DNA of 64,000 nucleotides, taken from Candidatus Krumholzibacteriota bacterium (lineage in GTDB: Bacteria > Krumholzibacteriota > Krumholzibacteriia > Krumholzibacteriales > Krumholzibacteriaceae). Positions 27,066-35,720 of the stretch are shown piece after piece. Numbering within the stretch: position 1 is the first letter of the stretch; every line of letters begins with the position of its first letter. Where the stretch lies: contig JAFGCX010000035.1 of the NCBI GenBank assembly GCA_016932415.1, positions 13,968-77,967 of the forward strand, given 5' to 3'. The notes below the pieces were generated by a model, which was not told the DNA's origin, ran no database searches, and was given only the letters and a program-made list of their open reading frames with translations. Made by a program: the position numbers and the translations under genes.

Positions 27066-30000
27066 ATGAGAAAGAGCGTCTTGTTACTGGCGCTGATCGC
27101 AGTCCTTATGCCATTGAATATTGACGGTTCGGCTGCCGCAGATTCGATGATGGGAGAACCGATAAGGTTGATGCGTCATCCCGACATCAATAACGGGACA
27201 ATAGTATTCAGCTACCAGGGGGACCTGTGGTCGGTTCCCGAAAACGGAGGACTGGCCAGGCGTATTACTGTCCATGAAGGAACGGAAGATTACCCCAAAT
27301 TCTCTCCGGACGGCATGAGGATCGCGTTCACCGGCGACTATAACGAAAGAAGAAACGCCCTTTTCGTTATGCCGGCTGTCGGAGGGGTGCCGGAACCATT
27401 GACTTATCACTCCTCCTCGGCCCAGGCTGTGACCTGGACGAGAGATGGAAAATCGGTCATATTTTCATCGGCAAGAGAATCATTCACCCGGTTTTTCAAG
27501 CAGTTTTTCACCGTGCCGGCTGACGGCGGGCTTCCAGTCGAGATCGGACTGGGAAAGGCGAGTTTCGGCACTTTTTCCGATGATGGCGCCAGGATGGCTT
27601 ATAACAGGCACCCCGGGCGCTTCTGGTGGTGGAAGCGTTACAAGGGAAGTCAGAACACGGATGTCTGGATACACGATTTCGAAAAAGATACTTTCAAGCA
27701 GATAACAGATTACGAGGGTAACGACTCCTGGCCTATGTGGACGGGAGAGAAGATATACTTTATCTCCGACCGAAACGGCGATATCGCCAATCTATGGGTC
27801 CACGATCTTTCAACCGGCACGGAGAAGCAACTGACCAGCTTCGGGAAACACGGTATAACGTGGCCTTCCATCAGTCCGGACGGCTCGAAGATCGTCTTCG
27901 AAAGAGAAGCGAGGATATATCTTTTCGACACCGGCACTGAAGAGGCAAAGGAAGTCGTCGTATACGCGCCGATCGATGACCGGACAAACATGGTCTCCTG
28001 GGTCAGCCCGCTGGAATTCGTAAGAAGCTTCGATATCTCTCCGTCGGGCAAGAGGATCATCTTTGAGGCGCGAGGGGAGCTTTTTTCAGCTCCCGCGAAG
28101 CATGGCGATGTGCGAAACCTCACTGAATCGTCAGGATCGCGCGATTCATCCCCGGCATGGTCGCCTGACGGCAAATGGATAGCATATATATCCGACAAGA
28201 GTGGAGATGACGAAGTCTACCTGATCGACCAGATGGGAAAAGATCCCGAGCGAAAGCTTACCTCTTCAGGGCACTTCAAGAAAGGTCTCATGTGGTCGCC
28301 TGACAGCAAGTACATACTCTTTTCCAATGAAGATAATGCCCTTTATCTTCTCGATGCCGGAAACGGGGAAGAGACCCGGATCGTCAGGAATGAACATAGC
28401 GACATCACCACGTACAGCTGGTCGCCTGACAGCAAATGGATAGCGTATGATTTTTCCCGCCGCAACAGAAAAAGGGATATCTATTTTTACGACCTTAAGA
28501 AGAAGGAACATCATCAGCTTACGCATCATCTGGCCGACGATACCGAGCCGGTCTTTACGCCTGACGGTAAATATCTCCTGCTTATTTCCGAGCGTTATCA
28601 TGGAGCGCGCAAACTCTGCAGGCTGAGCCTTCTTCCGGAAGAGAAGGAACCGTTCATTTATCCCGACGATGAGGAGATCATTGATGACGACGGGACGGAC
28701 GCTATAGAAAAAGACGATGGCGACGATGAAAAGGACAAGAAAGACAAAAAGGATAAAAAGAAGGAAAAGAAAAAAGATGTAAAGGTCAGTATAGATTTCA
28801 CCGGTATCGAGGAGAGGATAAGACCTGTCCCGAAGACCGGAGGGCGGATGCTGAACAACGTCCAGGCGGCCGACAAGTATTACTATTATCTTGTCCTGAG
28901 CGCTCAAAGAGTGATGATGAGAGTCACCTATGACCTCTACGCTTTTGATACGGAAAAGTTCAAGACAGACAAGATCGCTTCGACTATTTCCGCTTACGGT
29001 CTGGCCTCGGGGAAAGAACATATCGGCATCTTCGATGGAAGCAATTTCATGATCGTCAAGGTAGGAAGCAAAGCGTCAGCGAAGAAGACCGACGATGACG
29101 AAGATAAAAGCGGCAAGCTAGAGATCAAGCGTAACACGACGATGATGCTGGATCGCCGCGCTGAATGGGGCCAGATATTCAACGAGGGCTGGCGGGTCAT
29201 CAAGTATCATTTTTACGATCAGAACACCCATGGGGTAGACTGGGATTATATCCGGGATTATTACGGAAGCCTCCTTCCTTACGTGAAGAGCCGCAGTGAA
29301 CTCAATACGATGATGACCGAGATGGTCGGCGAGCTCAATGCTTCCCACCAGGGAGTGAGCGGTGGCGATGGCGAGCAGGTTGAAAGAGTACCGATGGGAT
29401 TCATGGGAGCTCGTCTGTATCTCGATGAGGATTCCGGCCTGCCGAGATTCGACAGGATCTTCAGGGGGGACAAGCTGTCGATCAGAGACAGGTCCCCGCT
29501 CGACAACGAATTCGTGAAGATCAACAAGGATGATTATCTCCTCGCGATCGATGGCGTCGAGATCAAACCGTTTGAGAATTTCTACAAGCATCTGGTGGGT
29601 AAAACGAGAAACAAGGTTTCGATCATGACTAACGATAAGCCGACTTTGAAGGGCGCGATCGAGACGAAATTCCAGCCGATATACCAGGATATCACCCTTC
29701 AGTACAACGACTGGGTATATCAGAACGAAGAGGCAGTCGACAGGGCCAGCGAGGGACGGATCGGATATATGCATCTTCAGGATATGTCGGGATCGGGATG
29801 GACCGAATTCCGCGAAAAATTCGAACAGTACCGTTACAAGGACGCGATGATAATCGACGTTCGGTATAATGGTGGAGGCTCGATCGACACGAGGGTGATA
29901 GATTATCTCGAAAGGCGCCCATATCATATTCAGCAGTCGAGGGGAGAGTCACCGATCGAGAGGCCGACTGATGTCTTTGCCGGTGAAGTAGTCGTACTCT

Positions 30001-30347
30001 GCAACGAGTATTCATATTCCGACGCCGAGGTATTTCCAAGCGCGGTCAAGGAACGCGGGCTCGGAACGGTCATCGGCGTACCGACGCTCGGATTCGTGAT
30101 AGCGGTCGTGCCGCACTATCTGATTGACGGCGGCGCGATAAGGAAGACATTCATCGGTATATGGGAAGCGAGCAGCATGGCGCAGCTGGAGAGCCGTGGA
30201 GCGATACCCGATATCATAGTGCCGAGTCCTCCCGAAATGGAAAAAGCGGGGCGGGACGTGCAGCTTGAAAAAGCTATCGAGTTCCTGAAAGAGAAGTGCT
30301 GTGATCCGAGGAGCTACGATTACAAGACGAAAATCGAAGAAAGATAG
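27066..30347 (+). CDS. Tricorn-like S41 protease with TolB-type propeller and PDZ domain
   Basis: A 1093-residue exported protease. The signal peptide (to about 25) is followed by a large beta-propeller of TolB/WD40-like blades ('SWSPDSKWIAYDFSRRNR', 'AWSPDGKWIAYISDKSGDDE', 'FTPDGKYLLLISERYHG'). Next is a low-complexity Asp/Lys segment (about 535-575), a second propeller-like region, a PDZ domain and the tail-specific-protease core. Residues corresponding to tricorn's catalytic set are visible: Ser760-His761 in 'NASHQGV', Ser985 in 'YSYSDAEVF' and Glu1042 in 'QLESRGAIPD'. The signal peptide points to the periplasm, unlike archaeal cytosolic tricorn. A role in peptide breakdown is likely. The gene is monocistronic and followed by a strong terminator. 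Confidence 0.92.
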   Translation: MRKSVLLLALIAVLMPLNIDGSAAADSMMGEPIRLMRHPDINNGTIVFSYQGDLWSVPENGGLARRITVHEGTEDYPKFSPDGMRIAFTGDYNERRNALFVMPAVGGVPEPLTYHSSSAQAVTWTRDGKSVIFSSARESFTRFFKQFFTVPADGGLPVEIGLGKASFGTFSDDGARMAYNRHPGRFWWWKRYKGSQNTDVWIHDFEKDTFKQITDYEGNDSWPMWTGEKIYFISDRNGDIANLWVHDLSTGTEKQLTSFGKHGITWPSISPDGSKIVFEREARIYLFDTGTEEAKEVVVYAPIDDRTNMVSWVSPLEFVRSFDISPSGKRIIFEARGELFSAPAKHGDVRNLTESSGSRDSSPAWSPDGKWIAYISDKSGDDEVYLIDQMGKDPERKLTSSGHFKKGLMWSPDSKYILFSNEDNALYLLDAGNGEETRIVRNEHSDITTYSWSPDSKWIAYDFSRRNRKRDIYFYDLKKKEHHQLTHHLADDTEPVFTPDGKYLLLISERYHGARKLCRLSLLPEEKEPFIYPDDEEIIDDDGTDAIEKDDGDDEKDKKDKKDKKKEKKKDVKVSIDFTGIEERIRPVPKTGGRMLNNVQAADKYYYYLVLSAQRVMMRVTYDLYAFDTEKFKTDKIASTISAYGLASGKEHIGIFDGSNFMIVKVGSKASAKKTDDDEDKSGKLEIKRNTTMMLDRRAEWGQIFNEGWRVIKYHFYDQNTHGVDWDYIRDYYGSLLPYVKSRSELNTMMTEMVGELNASHQGVSGGDGEQVERVPMGFMGARLYLDEDSGLPRFDRIFRGDKLSIRDRSPLDNEFVKINKDDYLLAIDGVEIKPFENFYKHLVGKTRNKVSIMTNDKPTLKGAIETKFQPIYQDITLQYNDWVYQNEEAVDRASEGRIGYMHLQDMSGSGWTEFREKFEQYRYKDAMIIDVRYNGGGSIDTRVIDYLERRPYHIQQSRGESPIERPTDVFAGEVVVLCNEYSYSDAEVFPSAVKERGLGTVIGVPTLGFVIAVVPHYLIDGGAIRKTFIGIWEASSMAQLESRGAIPDIIVPSPPEMEKAGRDVQLEKAIEFLKEKCCDPRSYDYKTKIEER

Positions 30348-30362
30348 AGGAAGCTTTTCTTT

Positions 30363-30396
30363 AAAGGGGCTGGAGATATCTCCAGCCCCTTTTTTT
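30363..30396 (+). terminator. Rho-independent terminator after the tricorn-like protease
   Basis: A perfect palindromic stem (AAAGGGGCTGGAGAT and its complement, 30363-30392) runs into seven consecutive T residues (30390-30396). It is the clearest intrinsic terminator in the window, 16 bases past the stop. The A-run on the other side lets it also serve the converging gene at 30414-32429. Confidence 0.9.
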
Positions 30397-30413
30397 GTCC
30401 AAAAATGTGATCA

Positions 30414-32429
30414 TTATCTGTCAGCGCATCCGCTGGCGGTCTTCTCGGCGCATTCCGCCTTTTTCTTTCCATAGGCCAGATCCTCGATGAACGGTCTGGG
30501 ATCTATGATCTTTCCCTTCTTATAGATGAAGTGATCGCCGCGGTTTTCCGGCGCGACCATCCCTGTCTTGCTGAATTTTTCACTGATCCCGCCGATGAAT
30601 TCCCTGTAGGCGCTGCCGTCCGCGGAAGCATGCATCGGGATAAATACCATCGGTCTGAGTTTTTCAAGAGTGTATTCGATCCCTTCCTTCACCTGGTCAG
30701 GCTGACCGAGGCTGCAACCCCTGATCCCCATGAAGCAGATATCGGGGCGGGGACATCTCGCGGCAAGGAAATCGATCTCTTCAGTGAATTCATCCATCAG
30801 TCCGGTCTCCCCGTTAGCGTGGTCGCCAGCGTGGAATATCGTAAGGCCGTCTACCTCGACAAGCATCCCTACTCCCGCGTCGGTCGAATGGATCGTGGTA
30901 AGCTTTATATCACCGTATTTCTTTTCCATACGCTCCGTCATGAATTCATATGGCGGTACGCTGTCTCTCGGCTGGAGCCCGAGAAAATAGTTAATATCAG
31001 CGATCTGGTCCTTCCACTCGAATATTCCGGGATAGTAATGGTCCCCGTGGAAATGGGAAGCGAAGACGCTCACCATCTCTCCAGATAGTTCTGCCGGGTC
31101 GATCCTTCCGTTACAAAGGCCTGGCTTGTCGGGATCTTCGCGCTGTTTGAAATAATCGAATATCAGAAAGTGATTCCGGGTCCTGACCGCCCAGCCGCTG
31201 TGGCCGAGAAAATATATGGTGGCTTCATCCTTTCCCGGCCTTCCCAGTGAAGAAGGGGACCTGTCGATCGCTTTTGATCCGGCGCGAGCGCCTTTTGCCT
31301 TGAGCAGACTGGTGACCGCGCCATTCCCATAATATCCGGCAAGATCGACTGGGGATATGCCGCAGGCGCCCTTACTGTCCGGGTCGGCTCCGGCGGTGAT
31401 AAGCATGCGGGCTATATCGCTGTAACCGCCTATCGCTGCGAGCTGCAGAGCTGTCCTTCCGCACTTATCCTTTCCCAGTTCAGGCTTCGCGCCCGCTTTT
31501 ATCAAAGCTTCCACCTGACCGGCTTTTCCCTTTTCGGCTGCCAGCACAAGCGCCGTGGCTCCGTTTTCGTCGACAGCGTTCACATTGGCTCCATGCTCTA
31601 TGAGCAGGCTGGCCATTTCCATGGAACAGTTGTCAGCGGCGTTCATCAAAGCTGTTTTTCCCTGATATCCCCGGGTCTCCGTATTCGCGCCGTTTTCAAG
31701 CAGAATACGCGCTGATTCCACCGCGTCTCGCCATGTCGTGAAAATAAGGGGAGTGACATCGCCTTTTTTGACAGGGGGATTGGGGTTCGCTCCATTTTCA
31801 AGCAGCATGCGGACGATTTCAGTATTGTCAGACCCGGCGGCATAGGCGAGAGGAGTACCTCCGTTTATCGACTGGGTTTCCAGGTCGGTCCCGTTCGCGA
31901 CGATATGAGCGGCGAGCGCCGGAAGACCCCGTTGACAGGCATAGTGAAGCATGGTCTCTCCGTGGGGATTTCTGAAGTAGAGATCTGCTCCCGAATCGAT
32001 CAGGATCTGGACCATCTCGTCATTACCCCTATAGCAGGCAAAGCTGAGAGGGGTATCGGCCTTTCGGTCGCGGTGATTGACATCAGCTCCCTGTTCGAGC
32101 AGGAACCTGACCATTTCATGGTGCTTGCGCATCGCGGCGATCCCAAGCGCCGTACTGTTATCGCTGTCCCCGGCGTCGACATCGGCTCCAGCGTCGAGAA
32201 GGATACGGGCGATCTCGATATTTCCCACCGTTGCCGCAAAATGGATCGGCAGTTCGCGAAAAGTGTTGTCCGCGCGTTCATTGACCGCTTCGGGGACATT
32301 CCTCAGTATTTCTTTTACCCTGGCTGCATCTCCCGCCTCTATCGCGGCATGGATATCGCCAGCAACAGATGGAACTGTAGCTCCCAGGATAAGGACGGCG
32401 GCTACCAGGGGGATAATAAAAGATCTCAT
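30414..32429 (-). CDS. Exported ankyrin-repeat protein fused to a metallo-beta-lactamase-fold domain
   Basis: A 671-residue protein with a signal peptide (cleavage near SVAGD), about ten ankyrin repeats (residues about 25-390; for example 'LPIHFAATVGNIEIARILL' and 'TALQLAAIGGYSDIARMLI') and a C-terminal UlaG-like metallo-beta-lactamase domain. Its metal ligands are visible: 'FASHFHGDHYYPG' (HxHxDH), 'IFHAGDHANGE' and 'VFIPMHASADG'. 'ATIYFLGHSGWAVRT' is the typical first strand. The ATG has AAAGGAG upstream. It probably acts in the periplasm; the ankyrin stack may recruit a protein or sit over the active site. Substrate unknown; UlaG-like members hydrolyse phosphoesters or lactones. Confidence 0.9.
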   Translation of the reverse strand: MRSFIIPLVAAVLILGATVPSVAGDIHAAIEAGDAARVKEILRNVPEAVNERADNTFRELPIHFAATVGNIEIARILLDAGADVDAGDSDNSTALGIAAMRKHHEMVRFLLEQGADVNHRDRKADTPLSFACYRGNDEMVQILIDSGADLYFRNPHGETMLHYACQRGLPALAAHIVANGTDLETQSINGGTPLAYAAGSDNTEIVRMLLENGANPNPPVKKGDVTPLIFTTWRDAVESARILLENGANTETRGYQGKTALMNAADNCSMEMASLLIEHGANVNAVDENGATALVLAAEKGKAGQVEALIKAGAKPELGKDKCGRTALQLAAIGGYSDIARMLITAGADPDSKGACGISPVDLAGYYGNGAVTSLLKAKGARAGSKAIDRSPSSLGRPGKDEATIYFLGHSGWAVRTRNHFLIFDYFKQREDPDKPGLCNGRIDPAELSGEMVSVFASHFHGDHYYPGIFEWKDQIADINYFLGLQPRDSVPPYEFMTERMEKKYGDIKLTTIHSTDAGVGMLVEVDGLTIFHAGDHANGETGLMDEFTEEIDFLAARCPRPDICFMGIRGCSLGQPDQVKEGIEYTLEKLRPMVFIPMHASADGSAYREFIGGISEKFSKTGMVAPENRGDHFIYKKGKIIDPRPFIEDLAYGKKKAECAEKTASGCADR

Positions 32430-32597
32430 CCGTGTGCTCCTTTCGTTTTAAGATGGCGCGATGACCCTTCGTACTCCGATTGGGACGGGGCGGAAGCGGT
32501 AAGCCGCGCAATAATGCGAACAGATTAACATGTGTAAAAAATAACATCACCGTCGCTCGAAGTCAAATCTATTTTTACGCGGGGAGCGTGAAAAAGA

Positions 32598-33575
32598 TCA
32601 TTTCGCCTGGTAGATCACGAAATACTGTTCCGGAAGATAATCGTACGATCCGACGACTTTGAAACCGGCTCCTTCCATATCCTCATCCATCGTTTCGCGC
32701 GGGATCTGCTGCTCCGGAGGCGGTCCCCAGGGTCTTTCCTCCATCGGTTTAGGCCGATAGTCGATGATCACGAATTTACCGCCGGGTGCCAGCCCATCGA
32801 GGACTTTTTTCGCGTAGGCGGCGCGGTCCTTGACGTAATGGATCGTATCTATCATGAAGATCATATCCATAGATCCTTTTTCCAGAAGGGGATCTTCCGG
32901 TCCGACCTTTACCAGCTCGACATTGTCGATCTTCTCCACTTCAAGTCGTTTTTCGAGGTAGTCGAGCATCTCCTGCGAGATATCGCGCGCCCAGACCTTT
33001 CCATCCGGACCGACAGCTCTCGCGAAACGGACGGTGAAATAACCCGTTCCCGCACCGATGTCGGCTATACGGAGCCCGGGCTTGAGATCGAGGGATTCCA
33101 TCACCTTATCGGGGTACTGGCTCTCGCCGCGGTCCTCCCGTTCAAGAAGGGAAGCATATCCTTTAGACCAGGCGTACCTTACCAGTTCCCTGAACCACGG
33201 CTCAGCCCTGAATCTCTCAAGGTCTTTTTCGTCCATGATCCCGCGCGCCCACCAGTAACCGGCGTCGATCGCTCTTTTGAGCCAGATATAAGTCTCCATA
33301 TCATTGCCAAGGCGGCTGTGCGTCCGGGCGATATTGAATAAGGCTTCCGCGTGGTCCCATTCGAGAGTCTCATTCATTTTTTTCGCTTTCTCGAGAGCCG
33401 TCGAATAATCGCCGCTTTCATACGCTGTGGCGAACTCCTCCCGGAGAGTTTCGATATCGGCGGACTCCTTCTCCTGCGCGAAAAGGCGGGGTGTGGAGAA
33501 AAGGCAGAGAACAGAGAAGACAAACGCCATGACGGCGATGGATCGAGGCAACCTGGACGATAGACCGGTGTACAT
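32598..33575 (-). CDS. Exported class I SAM-dependent methyltransferase with TPR-like N-terminus
   Basis: A 325-residue protein. The ATG at 33575 is supported by AAGGAG and opens a signal peptide or anchor ('RSIAVMAFVFSVLCLFSTPRLFAQ'). Residues about 40-140 form TPR-like helices ('EEFATAYESGDYSTALEKAK', 'ALFNIARTHSRLGNDMETYI'). The methyltransferase domain follows: motif I 'IADIGAGTGYF' (about 171-181), 'VWARDISQEML' and 'MDMIFMIDTIHYVKDRAAY'. All SAM-binding landmarks look intact, which is odd for a protein with an export signal, because SAM is cytoplasmic. It may instead be membrane-tethered facing the cytoplasm. It lies in the same orientation as the ankyrin/MBL gene, 168 bases upstream of it. 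Confidence 0.85.
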   Translation of the reverse strand: MYTGLSSRLPRSIAVMAFVFSVLCLFSTPRLFAQEKESADIETLREEFATAYESGDYSTALEKAKKMNETLEWDHAEALFNIARTHSRLGNDMETYIWLKRAIDAGYWWARGIMDEKDLERFRAEPWFRELVRYAWSKGYASLLEREDRGESQYPDKVMESLDLKPGLRIADIGAGTGYFTVRFARAVGPDGKVWARDISQEMLDYLEKRLEVEKIDNVELVKVGPEDPLLEKGSMDMIFMIDTIHYVKDRAAYAKKVLDGLAPGGKFVIIDYRPKPMEERPWGPPPEQQIPRETMDEDMEGAGFKVVGSYDYLPEQYFVIYQAK

Positions 33576-33845
33576 GGAAAAACTCCTTTTTGAAAGATCC
33601 CGGAACGGCCTATGGACGATCATTTCCCATCATGACCGCCCGGTGGACGCGGCCAGAGGAAAACTCCGCAAAATCACGGTCCGCTTATAGAGAGGGACCA
33701 GTATTAATACGAATGAAAGCATCAAGAGTTTCCGGTAAATAATACGAAACATTTGGGTGCTCAGCGCGGTATACTAAACCGGTGGCAGCGCTTCCGTGAT
33801 TCCTTCGAAAGGATAGGCAGCCGGATCACATCGACTGGAGATAGA

Positions 33846-35234
33846 ATGAATACCGAGAAGAGGGAGCGCGGCATCACCCCGGGCATTTCAAGACAGATCG
33901 GAAGTTTTTCAGCAACGAATATCGTCGTCGCCAATATCATAGGGGCGGGGATATTCACTACATCGGGGATCCTTGCCGGCTATCTTCCCGGGCCCCTTGC
34001 CGTCCTTTCCTGCTGGCTCTTCGGCGGGTTAATAGCGATCGCCGGGGCTCTATGTTATGCCGAGCTTGCCACCAGGATGCCGTTTGAAGGAGCTGAATAT
34101 ATCTATCTCAAGACCCTTTACCATCCAGTCCTTGGTTTTCTTACCGGGTGGACAAGCCTGATCGTCGGATTTTCCGCGCCGATAGCTGCTTCGGCGATCG
34201 GCTTTTCCGAGTATACCTTCGCCGGTCTGAACGGAGATCTGATATCCCTTCAACCCGGCATGTTGATGATAGCGAAGAAAGCGGTCGCCGTCGCGATAAT
34301 AGCGATATTCACCGCTATTCACTATACCGGCGTAAGGAGAGGGTCGAGGATCCAGAACATACTTACGATCGTAAAGATCGCCATCGTGATCGGAATCGCC
34401 GTGGCGGGGCTTGCCGCAGGCAAAGGAGCCTGGTCAAACATCGGTTTCCGCGAAAGTGTCGGACCATGGTCATGGCCCTCTTTCGGAACGGCGATGATGC
34501 TGGTGATGTTCGCCTACAGTGGATGGAACGCCAGTGCCTATATCGCCGGGGAACTGAAGAATCCGCGGCGGACGCTCCGAGTTTCTCTTATCTCCGGGAC
34601 GGGGATAGTCATAGTACTGTATCTCGCGATCAATATATTCCTTTTCCATACGATCCCTTATCAGCAGATCAGGGGGACAGTAGTAGCCGTCGAACAGGCT
34701 TCCGTTATAGCTTTCGGCAGCTGGATGGGGAAGGGGCTTAGCCTGATGGTCGGTCTTGCCCTGCTTTCTTCCCTCAGCGCGTTCATAATTATAGGTCCGA
34801 GAGTATATTTCGCGATGGCCAGGGATAAGCTTTTCCTGCCGTTTGCTTCGAAAGTACATCCAGGATACGGGGTGCCGGGGCGTTCGATCATCATCCAGGG
34901 AGTCATCGCGATGGTGATGGTATCGATCGGATCGTTCGAGCAGCTGCTCGTCTACCTCGGGTTCGGGCTGAGCATCTTTCCCTGGCTCGCCGTCGCCGGC
35001 ATTTTTATCGCCAGGAAAAGAAAGACCGGTGAATCGACAGCGGTAAAGGTTCCATGGTATCCATTCGTCCCTCTGTTTTTCCTTATCAGCATGCTCGCCC
35101 TTATGGCAGTCGCATTCTATAACAGGCCCTTTGAATCGGGGGCGGCGATTGTATCTGTCGTCGCCGGTATCCCCGTATATTTCATCTGGGTCCGGGCGTT
35201 GGGCGGAGGGAAAAAGATTAACGAAAACTTCTGA
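33846..35234 (+). CDS. APC-superfamily amino-acid permease
   Basis: A 462-residue inner-membrane transporter with about twelve transmembrane segments. The N-terminus has 'FSATNIVVANIIGAGIFTTSG', the conserved unwound TM1 substrate site of APC/LAT-type transporters. 'GALCYAELATRMPFEGAEYIYL' and 'MLVMFAYSGWNASAYIAGELKNP' are the classic TM3 and TM6 family blocks. The ATG at 33846 has TGGAGA upstream; the in-frame extension to 33753 is polar and unconvincing. It probably imports or exchanges neutral amino acids; the exact substrate cannot be read. It fits the peptidase and glutamate dehydrogenase content of the window. Confidence 0.93.
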   Translation: MNTEKRERGITPGISRQIGSFSATNIVVANIIGAGIFTTSGILAGYLPGPLAVLSCWLFGGLIAIAGALCYAELATRMPFEGAEYIYLKTLYHPVLGFLTGWTSLIVGFSAPIAASAIGFSEYTFAGLNGDLISLQPGMLMIAKKAVAVAIIAIFTAIHYTGVRRGSRIQNILTIVKIAIVIGIAVAGLAAGKGAWSNIGFRESVGPWSWPSFGTAMMLVMFAYSGWNASAYIAGELKNPRRTLRVSLISGTGIVIVLYLAINIFLFHTIPYQQIRGTVVAVEQASVIAFGSWMGKGLSLMVGLALLSSLSAFIIIGPRVYFAMARDKLFLPFASKVHPGYGVPGRSIIIQGVIAMVMVSIGSFEQLLVYLGFGLSIFPWLAVAGIFIARKRKTGESTAVKVPWYPFVPLFFLISMLALMAVAFYNRPFESGAAIVSVVAGIPVYFIWVRALGGGKKINENF

Positions 35235-35251
35235 AAAAACAGAGTTTTTTC

Positions 35252-35279
35252 TTGACTGTGACGATAAATCTAGTATTAT
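35252..35279 (+). promoter_or_regulatory. Sigma70-like promoter of the BlaI/M56 operon
   Basis: TTGACT at 35252-35257, a 16-base spacer and TATTAT at 35274-35279. The -10 box lies within the first of two overlapping dyads at 35271-35295, so repressor binding there would block transcription. Confidence 0.6.
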
Positions 35280-35295
35280 TACTATAGATATAGTA
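35271..35295 (+). promoter_or_regulatory. Probable BlaI/MecI-type operator (overlapping dyads)
   Basis: TACTATA-GA-TATAGTA (35280-35295) is a perfect 7-bp inverted repeat with a 2-base centre, and TAGTA-TTAT-TACTA (35271-35284) is a second dyad sharing its half-site. Known MecI/BlaI operators are 16-base dyads with TACTA/TAGTA ends and TACA/TGTA cores; the ends match here, the cores differ slightly. The site covers the -10 box and lies 27 bases upstream of the BlaI-family gene, implying autorepression. Confidence 0.65.
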
Positions 35296-35321
35296 GATAT
35301 ATGGTCGTGTTAGGAGGATCG

Positions 35322-35720
35322 ATGAAGAGAAAACCGAAACTGACTCCGGCAGAGTGGGAGATCATGGAAGCTGTCTGGGATCTGGGGGGTGAGCCATCAG
35401 TACGCGAGGTCCTCGAACATCTCTTTCCGAACGGGGAAAAGGCTTATACGACGGTGCAGACTGTCTTGAACACTCTTGAGAAGAAAAAGCTGCTCACCCG
35501 GCACAAGACGGGACTGGTCAATTTCTATTCTCCAATCTGTTCGAGGGAGGAACTTACCAGAACAGAGTTATCGTCAATAGTCTCGAGGATCTTTGGAGGT
35601 TCGATCCCGGCATTTGCCAATTCGCTTCTTTCGCTTGATAGCGTCGATCTCGACGAGATCAAAAAGATCAAGAGACTTATCGATCGGCGCGAGAAGGAAC
35701 TCAGGGAGAAGGAATCATGA
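35322..35720 (+). CDS. BlaI/MecI/CopY-family winged-helix repressor
   Basis: A 132-residue cytoplasmic DNA-binding protein. 'LTPAEWEIMEAVWDLGGEPSVREVLEHL' and 'AYTTVQTVLNTLEKKKLLTRHKTGLVNFYSP' are the standard winged-helix sequence of this family, including the TTV-T-L--L--KG-L region. The C-terminal helices serve for dimerisation. In the classical system the paired membrane metalloprotease triggers cleavage of the repressor within its dimerisation part. The ATG at 35322 has AGGAGG directly upstream. It overlaps the M56 peptidase gene by 4 bases, and an operator-like dyad precedes it. Confidence 0.93.
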   Translation: MKRKPKLTPAEWEIMEAVWDLGGEPSVREVLEHLFPNGEKAYTTVQTVLNTLEKKKLLTRHKTGLVNFYSPICSREELTRTELSSIVSRIFGGSIPAFANSLLSLDSVDLDEIKKIKRLIDRREKELREKES

